Part shown: in pieces, positions 1-6,355 of the stretch
Position numbering within the stretch: position 1 is the stretch's first letter
How the letters are laid out: each line of letters starts with the position of its first letter
Source: Gammaproteobacteria bacterium RIFCSPHIGHO2_12_FULL_37_34
Lineage (GTDB): Bacteria > Pseudomonadota > Gammaproteobacteria > DSM-16500
Direction of reading: 5' to 3'
Assembly (NCBI GenBank): GCA_001801495.1
Contig: MGXW01000081.1
Location: 1-8,940, forward strand
Length of the DNA: 8,940 nucleotides
Position numbers and translations under genes: made by a program
Notes under the pieces: generated by a model
What the model saw: the letters and a program-made list of their open reading frames with translations, nothing else
The model's database searches: none
What the model was told of the DNA's origin: nothing

Positions 1-62
1 GTTTTCTATTAATAACTTTTTAATGTAAACTTATTTTTTATTAAAGTAAAGGCTAAGACTCT

Positions 63-374
63 ATGTATAAAATCTGTTTTTATGTTCCGCAAACACATAT
101 AGAAGAAGTAAAAAATGCTATGTTTGCTGAAGGAGCAGGTAAAATGGGCGATTATAAATGTTGCTCATGGCAAACATTAGGTGAAGGACAATTTTTACCT
201 TTATCTGGCAGCGATCCTTTTATTGGTAAACAAAATCAACTAGAAAAAGTCAGTGAATATAAAGTTGAAATGGTTTGTGATGATCCATTCATTCGAAAGG
301 TCATTGCAGCACTTAAACAAACGCATCCTTACGAAGAACCTGCCTATCAAGTATGGCGGATAGAAACAATATGA
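63..374 (+). CDS. Stand-alone NIF3/YqfO-type (CutA1/PII-like) domain protein
   Basis: This 103-residue protein matches the small domain that is inserted in the middle of some NIF3 proteins (such as B. subtilis YqfO) and occurs alone in many proteobacteria. Visible family signatures are GAGKMGDYKCCSW (residues 25-37 region), the GQFLPLSGSDPFIG stretch (about 42-55), and the closing HPYEEPAY (88-95). The length is normal for the stand-alone form. The fold is expected to be CutA1/PII-like and cytoplasmic. The molecular function is not established; metal or small-ligand binding has been suggested for the wider family. The ATG at 63 follows an AAAGG at 48-52 with a 10-base spacer. The stop overlaps the start of the DNA polymerase X gene (ATGA at 371-374), so the two are probably co-transcribed and translationally coupled. 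There is no signal peptide or membrane segment. Confidence 0.85.
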   Translation: MYKICFYVPQTHIEEVKNAMFAEGAGKMGDYKCCSWQTLGEGQFLPLSGSDPFIGKQNQLEKVSEYKVEMVCDDPFIRKVIAALKQTHPYEEPAYQVWRIETI

Positions 375-2089
375 CCATACATAATTCTGAAATAGCGGCC
401 GCTTTTTATAAATTAGCTAATTTACTTGGAATTGAAGGTGCTAATCCTTTTCGCGTGCGCGCTTATCGAAATGCCGCGCGTATCATTGAAGGTTTGACTA
501 AAAGCGTTGCTGAATTAATCACCCAAGGAGAAAACCTCACGGATTTACCTGGTATAGGTAATGATTTAGCTAAAAAAATCACGGTGCTAGTTGAGACGGG
601 AAAATTTCCCTTATTGAAAGAAACTGAAACTCGCATTCCTCCTGTTTTAAATGAACTATTAAAAATTGAAGGTTTGGGTCCTGCGCGAGTAAAATTGTTA
701 TATAAAAAATTAAAAATAAAAAACATCAATGATTTAAAAACCGCAATTGAAAAAGGTCGGGTACGAAAACTAGCTCGGTTTGGTGAAAAAATTGAAAAAA
801 AAATTCTTCAAGGCATCCTACACCGCGAACAATATGTTACCCGTGCAAAATTAGTTGACACTATTTCTACTGTTACAGCACTCACCCATTATATTAAAAA
901 TATAAAAGGCGTAGAAAAAGTGGAATGCGCCGGTAGCTTTCGGCGTCACAAAGAAACGGTGGGTGATTTGGATATGGTGGTAGCGGGATCATTGGGTAAA
1001 AAAATTATTGATCACTTCATTCAATTTGAAGAAATATCAGAAGTCATTTCGCATGGTTCCACACGTTCTACTGTTCGTTTACGCTCAGGCATGCAAGTTG
1101 ATTTGCGCGTGGTGCCAAAAAAAAGTTATGGCGCAGCATTATTATATTTCACCGGATCAAAAGATCATAATATTGCTTTACGTAAAATAGCCGTACGCAA
1201 AAAATTAAAAATGAACGAGTACGGCATGTTTAAATATAAAAAACAACTTGCCGGCAACACAGAAGAAGAAATGTATCGCCAAATTGGCTTGCCCTATATC
1301 GAACCGGAATTACGTGAAAATCGCGGAGAAATTGAAGCCGCACAGCAAGACAAGCTCCCTAAACTGATCACCTTAAACGATATGCGTGGTGATTTGCATT
1401 GCCATACAACAGCAACAGATGGAGCTGCTCAGTTAGAAACAATGGCAAAAATCGCTGAAGAATATGGTTATGAATACCTAGCTATCACAGACCACTCAAA
1501 ACATTTAACGATCGCACATGGCCTGAATAAAAAAACCTTGTGGCAGCAGATTAAACAAATTGACAAATTAAATCATCAATTAAAAAAAATTATTATTCTC
1601 AAATCAATTGAGGTGGATATTTTAGAAAACGGATCATTTGATCTGCCTCCTGATATTCTAAAAGAATTAGATCTTCGCATCTGCTCGATACATTCAAATT
1701 TTCATTTATCTTCTGAAGAACAAACGAATCGCATCAAGCGTGCCATGGATAATCCCTTATTTAATATTCTGGCTCATCCCACTGGGCGCTTAATCAATAG
1801 GCGAGAACCATACACATTCAATATCGAGCAAGTCATGCATGCTGCAAAAGAGCGCGGTTGTATTCTAGAACTCAATGCCCAACCTGATCGACTCGATTTA
1901 AATGATCTTTATTGCAAGGCGGCTAAAGAGATCGGAGTAAAAATCGCTATTTCCTCTGATGCACATAGCACAAATCAATTTGCTTATATGCACTATGGTA
2001 TTTTTCAAGCACGTCGTGGATGGCTTACGAAAAATGATGTGATTAATACGCAACCATTAAGTAATTTAAAAAAATTATTGAAACGATAA
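371..2089 (+). CDS. polX: Family X DNA polymerase with C-terminal PHP domain (PolX)
   Basis: This 572-residue bacterial PolX is a gap-filling repair polymerase fused to a metal-dependent PHP nuclease. The N-terminal helical region carries helix-hairpin-helix motifs at LPGIG (59-63) and GLGP (101-104). The nucleotidyltransferase palm has GS at 188-189, the metal-binding pair D199/D201 in DLDM, and the third carboxylate D244 in QVDLRV, so the polymerase site looks intact. The PHP domain has DLHCH (341-345), TDH (373-375), E414, H441 in SIHSNFH, AHP (468-470) and SDAH (529-532), so the metal ligands of the 3'-5' exonuclease also appear present. Total length is typical. I chose the ATG at 371 over the one at 353: it gives the ATGA overlap with the upstream stop, and MTIHNSEIAA is the usual PolX beginning. 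Role in base excision or gap repair is inferred from the family. The gene converges on aroK. Confidence 0.93.
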   Translation: MTIHNSEIAAAFYKLANLLGIEGANPFRVRAYRNAARIIEGLTKSVAELITQGENLTDLPGIGNDLAKKITVLVETGKFPLLKETETRIPPVLNELLKIEGLGPARVKLLYKKLKIKNINDLKTAIEKGRVRKLARFGEKIEKKILQGILHREQYVTRAKLVDTISTVTALTHYIKNIKGVEKVECAGSFRRHKETVGDLDMVVAGSLGKKIIDHFIQFEEISEVISHGSTRSTVRLRSGMQVDLRVVPKKSYGAALLYFTGSKDHNIALRKIAVRKKLKMNEYGMFKYKKQLAGNTEEEMYRQIGLPYIEPELRENRGEIEAAQQDKLPKLITLNDMRGDLHCHTTATDGAAQLETMAKIAEEYGYEYLAITDHSKHLTIAHGLNKKTLWQQIKQIDKLNHQLKKIIILKSIEVDILENGSFDLPPDILKELDLRICSIHSNFHLSSEEQTNRIKRAMDNPLFNILAHPTGRLINRREPYTFNIEQVMHAAKERGCILELNAQPDRLDLNDLYCKAAKEIGVKIAISSDAHSTNQFAYMHYGIFQARRGWLTKNDVINTQPLSNLKKLLKR

Positions 2090-2113
2090 AAACCTTTAAA
2101 CGCGAGTATTGTT

Positions 2114-2635
2114 TTAAATAGTCCTTAACCAACGAATAATATCATCACATACATCCCGTATGGATCGATGATCTGTACCCACTGTACAATCAGCAATATG
2201 TTCATAAATGGGCTCGCGTGTTTCCCATAAATGCTTCAATACTTCTTGCGGATTTTCTCCTTGTAGTAGCGGCCGTCTTTTATCCCGCTTTAAACGGTCT
2301 AATTGTGTTTCCAAGGATACTTCCATATAAATAATCAAACCGCGATGCTGCAAATAGTCACACACTTCTTTGGTTTCCACACATCCACCACCTGTAGATA
2401 ATACAGTATTAGTTAATAAACTTAATTCATCAATTATCTTTTTTTCCCGTTCGCGGTACCCTTCCATTCCTTCCAAATCAAATATCCAACTGAGACTGAC
2501 TCCCATTTTTTTTTCAATTTCCTCATCCGAATCATAAAAATCCTTACCGAGTTGTTTAGCTAACGCTCTTCCAATGCTAGTCTTGCCAGCACCCATTGGC
2601 CCAATGAGAAAAATGTTATGTTGCCTTGTTTTCAT
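2114..2635 (-). CDS. aroK: Shikimate kinase
   Basis: This enzyme phosphorylates shikimate at the 3-hydroxyl with ATP, the fifth step of the chorismate pathway, in the cytoplasm. The 173 residues are full length for AroK. The Walker A loop GPMGAGKTS spans 12-20. The shikimate-binding aspartate lies in DSD (35-37), the substrate arginine is R61 in GYRERE, the glycine motif STGGG is at 80-84, the LID segment RRPLL is at 120-124, and a second substrate arginine is R140 in REPIYE. All key residues are present. The ATG overlaps the pilQ stop by four bases (ATGA), and no clear Shine-Dalgarno precedes it, so translation probably depends on coupling to pilQ. It is the last gene of the pil run. aroB, the usual next gene in gammaproteobacteria, is absent; polX converges instead. 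Confidence 0.95.
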   Translation of the reverse strand: MKTRQHNIFLIGPMGAGKTSIGRALAKQLGKDFYDSDEEIEKKMGVSLSWIFDLEGMEGYREREKKIIDELSLLTNTVLSTGGGCVETKEVCDYLQHRGLIIYMEVSLETQLDRLKRDKRRPLLQGENPQEVLKHLWETREPIYEHIADCTVGTDHRSIRDVCDDIIRWLRTI

Positions 2636-3852
2636 GTTGGTGTGATCGTTGTCGGCGTAATAAAAATTAATAATTCACGTTTATTTTCTCGCAAATGTTG
2701 CTGCTTGAATAATACCCCAACAATAGGTATCCGATCAATAAAAGGTATTCCTTCTTGGCCTTTTTCTTGATTCGATTCAAAAATACCGCCTAATACAATC
2801 GTCTGCCCTATTTTCACTAATACATTCGTAACAATCTGACGTGTACTAATAGTAGGCATGCCCAGCACCATTTTATGGCTTGGCCTATCCTGATTAATAT
2901 GTAGCTGCAATAATACCTGATTGTCAGGTAAAATCTGTGGTGTTACTCTTAATCCCAATACAGCTTTTTTAAACGTAACCGCCGTACCACCGCTTTCACT
3001 CACCTCCTGATAAGGTACTTCTTCACCTGCTTCAATGGAAGCTGTTTGTTGATTGGCTGTAAATAAGCTTGGGCTAGAAATCAATTCAGCATGGCCAGAA
3101 CGTTCCAAAGCAGCCAATTTGATATCTAATAAAGAACCGCCCGCTAATTTTGCAATGGCTAAACTATATTGGCCTGTTTCAGATTTGATGTTCGCTTCTT
3201 CATGATTCGATGTTGAAAACGAACTAAAATGTATTCCTAATTCACGCTCAACGTCGTTATCAACACTAGCTAATCTAGCTTTAATAAGAATTTGTTTAAT
3301 GGGTACATCTAAATGTTTCACCAATTGACGAATAACTTCCAACCTCTCATGAATATCTTGCACGCAAATAGTATTAGTACGCACATCAACATATGCGTGT
3401 CCGCGCTTTGATAAAAATGATCCTTGATTATCTTGTATCAAATGGATGATATCGTTGGCATGGCCATATTTTATTTGCCATACACGAGTCACAAGTGGTG
3501 ATGCATCCTCCCTTACTTCCTGCCACTTTAATTCTTCTTGTTTACGTTTAATAAACTCCTCTCGAGGGCCAATATAGTAAATATTCCCTACTTGCCATTT
3601 AACCAAGTCATGTGATATCAGAAGTAAATCGAAAACCGCCTGAGGATACGCATAATGCAAATTCACATTCGCCATACCATGAATAGATGGGCTCATCATC
3701 ACATTTATCTTCAAAAATTTCGCGATGATACTAATTGCATCGCGAAGATTAGTATCGCGTAATTCGAGAGATAAATTTTCATTACCCGCATAACTCGTAT
3801 AACTCAGCAACATAAATAAAATGCTCATAAATCTAAAAATAAATTTAATCAC
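2632..3852 (-). CDS. pilQ: Short PilQ/HofQ-type secretin
   Basis: This is the outer-membrane secretin that forms the channel for a type IV pilus or for DNA uptake. The 406 residues begin with a signal peptide (hydrophobic core about 10-18, likely cleavage after SYA at 22). A secretin/TonB short N-terminal (STN) domain follows at about 28-96, then an N1/NolW-type domain at about 120-184 and the secretin core at about 187-405. Core hallmarks are SSPSLFTANQQTASIEAGEEVPYQ, LGLRVTPQILPD, VKIGQTIVLGGIF and IPFIDRIPIVGVLF. It is far shorter than Pseudomonas or Neisseria PilQ (about 700 residues) because the peptidoglycan-binding AMIN domains are missing; its size fits HofQ of E. coli and ComE of Haemophilus. 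The start is a GTG at 3852, with GGAG ten bases upstream (3863-3866). An ATG at residue 9 is possible but would shorten the signal peptide. The start overlaps the upstream gene by eight bases. Confidence 0.92.
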   Translation of the reverse strand: MIKFIFRFMSILFMLLSYTSYAGNENLSLELRDTNLRDAISIIAKFLKINVMMSPSIHGMANVNLHYAYPQAVFDLLLISHDLVKWQVGNIYYIGPREEFIKRKQEELKWQEVREDASPLVTRVWQIKYGHANDIIHLIQDNQGSFLSKRGHAYVDVRTNTICVQDIHERLEVIRQLVKHLDVPIKQILIKARLASVDNDVERELGIHFSSFSTSNHEEANIKSETGQYSLAIAKLAGGSLLDIKLAALERSGHAELISSPSLFTANQQTASIEAGEEVPYQEVSESGGTAVTFKKAVLGLRVTPQILPDNQVLLQLHINQDRPSHKMVLGMPTISTRQIVTNVLVKIGQTIVLGGIFESNQEKGQEGIPFIDRIPIVGVLFKQQHLRENKRELLIFITPTTITPT

Positions 3853-4678
3853 GTGCGGATTGCTCCATCTTCAAAATAATCTGCCGCTGGTGAGCAAGCA
3901 AAAAAATGATGCGTGATGGCAAGATTTTTTGAACTACACCACGTTCTATCCCAATGCGATCACCTTCATTTAAACTAAAAACAGCGCGATTTTCTGTTGA
4001 TACCAATGCACGATGTTGCACACCTTGTTGCATATATCCAACCATTTTAAGTTGATCTATAGGAATAAATTGCAACATGGATACATCATAAAAATAATTC
4101 GAATCAAATAAATGAGATGTGGTACAAAACAAGTTGTGCGTTGCATCCTGATTCAACCGCGTAAGATTCCCACCATAAAAAAATTTGCTTTGAATAATGA
4201 GCAAATTTAATACGAGAGAATAGTAATCTGATTGAAGCGGTTGATAATTAAAATCCAAAATAAAAATGGGATAGGCAGAAAGCAAGCGAATAAATGAATA
4301 AATTTGTGTAAAACGACCACGAATAATAAGATGGAGCCTTCTCATATTAGCATGATGAAATAATTGGTGTGATTGATTCAACGATCGAATACGCACACCA
4401 CTTTGGTGCTCTATGGTCGACAATGCCGCTAGCACATCTACTGAATGTTGTATCGCTTTCTTTGTGTGCGTATCACCCATAACAACATCTTGTGTGAAAG
4501 GATAAAATGGTTTGTTTTGTCGTTGTCGATACAATGTTAATTCTCCTAGTAACTGCTGATGATGGTTGCGTAATACAAACAAATCATGATAGATGGGTTT
4601 AATATCATAGATATAACCCATAAAAAAAATAGAGGACGTCATGATAACAACATACAACCAGCGATATTGATATTGCAT
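3845..4678 (-). CDS. PilO-PilP fusion protein (inner-membrane pilus alignment subcomplex)
   Basis: This 277-residue protein sits where separate pilO and pilP (hofO and hofP) genes normally lie. Residues 7-24 form one membrane segment near the N terminus, followed by a short helical stretch and a region of about 80-165 consistent with the PilO ferredoxin-like fold. Residues 202-260 resemble the PilP beta domain: LQFIPIDQLKMVGYM matches the PilP pattern of FPLDSLKMVGTL type, followed by ALVSTENRAVFSLNEGD, RIGIERG and IIFL. The linker (about 166-200) includes NLF, in the place of the DPF-like motif of PilP. No lipobox is seen between the halves, so the PilP part would be tethered by the PilO membrane helix. 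The PilO assignment rests mainly on position and topology, the PilP one on sequence. The frame is open upstream to 4813 but overlaps pilN there; the ATG at 4678 lies 14 bases after the pilN stop, with a weak AGGTG at 4691-4695. Confidence 0.8.
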   Translation of the reverse strand: MQYQYRWLYVVIMTSSIFFMGYIYDIKPIYHDLFVLRNHHQQLLGELTLYRQRQNKPFYPFTQDVVMGDTHTKKAIQHSVDVLAALSTIEHQSGVRIRSLNQSHQLFHHANMRRLHLIIRGRFTQIYSFIRLLSAYPIFILDFNYQPLQSDYYSLVLNLLIIQSKFFYGGNLTRLNQDATHNLFCTTSHLFDSNYFYDVSMLQFIPIDQLKMVGYMQQGVQHRALVSTENRAVFSLNEGDRIGIERGVVQKILPSRIIFLLAHQRQIILKMEQSARD

Positions 4679-4692
4679 AATAAGGTAAGCAC

Positions 4693-5232
4693 CTAGGCGA
4701 TTCTTGGCTTGGATAGGAGCTCTGCCGCCTTCAATTGAAAACGAATAGAGTCGTCGGATTGATAATAGATTTTCTCTACTTTCATTTCTGTAAAAAGATT
4801 TGCTCCACGCCAATGCAAAAAAAAATGAGTTAAATCTGCTATAGAGCGAGCATACCCAGTAAAATAAACCATACTTTGTTCGCGTTGAATGTTAGTAAAA
4901 CAAAGATAGTATAGATTGGGTTGACCTAATGCATTCAGTAAGCTTAGGGTGCGATTTTGATAATGCATAAAATGATTCATCCTATTATTAAACAGAAGAT
5001 GCTCTTTTTTAGTACGGCGAACGATATGATCTGAATCTTCCATATGTTTAACTGTTTGGTTAAGAAGAGCGACGCGCTGATTCAGCGCATTTAGTTTAGA
5101 AGATAAAAAAACATGTAGGGCTGTTAGGCTACCAAATGGCAAAAATATAGCCATGCCAATAAACCATGCAATAACTTTTTTTTCATACCGCTTCTTACAT
5201 TCCCGCCAAGGGTATAAATTGATTACTACCAT
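4693..5232 (-). CDS. pilN: PilN/HofN-like inner-membrane pilus assembly protein
   Basis: This 179-residue bitopic inner-membrane protein of the type IV pilus or competence platform starts with VVINLYPWRECKK. That is the conserved INLxPWR tail of PilN, known in the family to insert into a groove of cytoplasmic PilM. A membrane segment spans about 20-42, followed by a coiled-coil-like stretch (about 45-70) and a periplasmic domain with the hydrophobic pattern of the PilN fold (about 85-179). In the family PilN pairs with PilO in the periplasm. The ATG at 5232 overlaps the pilM stop by seven bases, which suggests tight coupling and equal amounts of the two partners. Length is normal. Beyond the N-terminal motif the sequence is divergent, so the identification rests on that motif, topology and position. 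Confidence 0.88.
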   Translation of the reverse strand: MVVINLYPWRECKKRYEKKVIAWFIGMAIFLPFGSLTALHVFLSSKLNALNQRVALLNQTVKHMEDSDHIVRRTKKEHLLFNNRMNHFMHYQNRTLSLLNALGQPNLYYLCFTNIQREQSMVYFTGYARSIADLTHFFLHWRGANLFTEMKVEKIYYQSDDSIRFQLKAAELLSKPRIA

Positions 5233-6203
5233 TTATCATTTTCTCGCATTGCTAAACCACATGCTAATAAAAAATCTGCTGCATGATATTGATCATAACA
5301 ATTTCTATTGAATGGTTTAAAATGTGCAAAAATATCTGGAAAATAAACAGGTAACCCATAGTGCTGAGTAAGCGCATCCACAATAACGGAAACACACGGA
5401 TGCGCACCGCAAATGATTAACTTTTGAAAATGAGTAGATGGGAAAGATGTTAAAAAAGATAAGATGTCATTATTTAATTGAAACCAATACTTCTCATCAG
5501 TCACCTCCCAACATCGATAAGCAATCATTTCAAAACCATTCAATAAAACCAATGTTACATTTAAATGAGTAAAATATAGCAGTATATTGCCTGCTTGTTG
5601 CTCGCGAGTGAATGGATGAAGAGCTACTTGCTGATGGAGGCATACACTTCTATCGTGCTGCGAAAACTGATCATAGACATACTGTATCACCCGCAGCAAA
5701 GCGTATACATCGATATCAATCGCTTTCACTCGCAATCCTGCTTGATCAACACATTCGATATAACGTGATAAATATTCTCGAGATGCAGCCACATATAATA
5801 TTTCAGAACACTCATTTTTTATGAACCGGTAATAATCATGAAAAAACATTTCTTCAATCAACCCTTGCTCTTTCATATGAGCATGAATTTCTAATGCTAT
5901 CTGAGCATCCGACACATCAAGCGGTAATTGTAATCGCTGCATGTTTACTAAATGGAGCGGAAGATGCAACGATACTGATCGACCCTTGATTCCCATATTC
6001 TCAACCATATCCGTTAACACTACTGTCAATTGATCCCAATATTTAATTGTCCCATGCATAAAAAAAGCATCTATACCTTTATCCCTCATCCCAATATCTC
6101 CAAGATAAAACGTATGTTTAATTTTTTTTAACCCTAACAAGCGGATGCCATTCGGTTGAATATCCAGCCCCATTTTATTGGACTGGTAAAAAAACGATTT
6201 CAA
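5226..6203 (-). CDS. pilM: PilM/HofM-like actin-fold pilus assembly protein
   Basis: This is the cytoplasmic actin-like protein that anchors the pilus inner-membrane subcomplex through PilN. From the chosen start it has 325 residues. Recognisable parts are GLDIQPNGIRLLGL (12-25, first strand pair), LPLHLVNMQRLQLP (82-94 region), VKAIDIDVYALLR (159-171), IICGAH (263-268) and the closing ACGLAMRE (314-321), all in the expected PilM order. The phosphate-2 position, usually a VDIGA-type motif, reads LLYFTHLNVTL (208-218) and lacks the aspartate and glycine. The first motif also lacks the usual small hydroxylated residues. ATP binding may therefore be lost, as is plausible for HofM-like proteins. 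The start is taken as the TTG at 6201-6203, because a strong AAAAGGAGC lies five bases upstream; no such signal precedes the TTG at 6251 or the ATG at 6173. It is the first gene of the pil run. Confidence 0.85.
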   Translation of the reverse strand: MKSFFYQSNKMGLDIQPNGIRLLGLKKIKHTFYLGDIGMRDKGIDAFFMHGTIKYWDQLTVVLTDMVENMGIKGRSVSLHLPLHLVNMQRLQLPLDVSDAQIALEIHAHMKEQGLIEEMFFHDYYRFIKNECSEILYVAASREYLSRYIECVDQAGLRVKAIDIDVYALLRVIQYVYDQFSQHDRSVCLHQQVALHPFTREQQAGNILLYFTHLNVTLVLLNGFEMIAYRCWEVTDEKYWFQLNNDILSFLTSFPSTHFQKLIICGAHPCVSVIVDALTQHYGLPVYFPDIFAHFKPFNRNCYDQYHAADFLLACGLAMRENDKW

Positions 6204-6208
6204 AGAAG

Positions 6209-6214
6209 CTCCTT
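6209..6214 (-). promoter_or_regulatory. Ribosome binding site deciding the pilM start
   Basis: On the minus strand AAGGAG (inside AAAAGGAGC, 6208-6216) stands five bases before a TTG codon at 6201-6203. It is the best Shine-Dalgarno match in the pil run. It selects a non-ATG start that yields a PilM N terminus of normal length. The inference is from sequence alone. Confidence 0.7.
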
Positions 6215-6294
6215 TTAAATGGTTTTGAGCAATGAAAAGACTGGGATGCAAAGCTGTAAATAGGTATGTAAAAAGATAAAATAAGGAAAAGACA

Positions 6295-6324
6295 TTGCTT
6301 TAATTGTAATGGTGGTACTATACT
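6295..6324 (+). promoter_or_regulatory. Candidate sigma-70 promoter for mrcA
   Basis: A -35-like TTGCTT (6295-6300) and a -10 TATACT (6319-6324, five of six consensus bases) are separated by 18 bases. Transcription would begin near 6331, giving a leader of about 25 bases before the mrcA ATG. The -35 match is weak (three of six). The -10 overlaps the candidate pilM -10 on the other strand. Confidence 0.5.
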
Positions 6325-6344
6325 TAATGCCCATTAAAATGCAA
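6317..6344 (-). promoter_or_regulatory. Candidate sigma-70 promoter for the pilM-aroK operon
   Basis: Read on the minus strand, TTGCAT (6344-6339) and TATAGT (6322-6317, five of six consensus bases) are separated by 16 bases. Transcription would begin near 6310, giving a leader of about 105 bases before the TTG start of pilM. The -35 match is weak. No competence-type CRP-S site (TGCGA-N6-TCGCA) was seen nearby. Confidence 0.45.
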
Positions 6345-6355
6345 GAGTTTTTTAA

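Noticed and set aside
353..370. An earlier ATG in frame with polX, adding six residues (MADRNN).
   Set aside because: The ATG at 371 makes the usual ATGA overlap and begins with the typical PolX N terminus; the extension adds nothing conserved.
463..729. Open frame of 88 codons on the minus strand.
   Set aside because: It lies inside polX, whose plus-strand product is clearly recognisable; no family resemblance.
1008..1190. Open frame of 60 codons on the plus strand.
   Set aside because: Out-of-frame shadow of the polX palm domain.
4679..4813. In-frame upstream extension of the PilO-PilP gene (45 residues).
   Set aside because: It lies wholly within pilN in another frame, resembles no PilO sequence and would put an unlikely basic stretch before the membrane helix.
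5612..5824. Open frame of 70 codons on the plus strand.
   Set aside because: Antisense to pilM, with no recognisable sequence or ribosome binding site.
6204..6251. Upstream in-frame extension of pilM to a TTG at 6251.
   Set aside because: No ribosome binding site precedes it, and it runs through the strong Shine-Dalgarno at 6209-6214.
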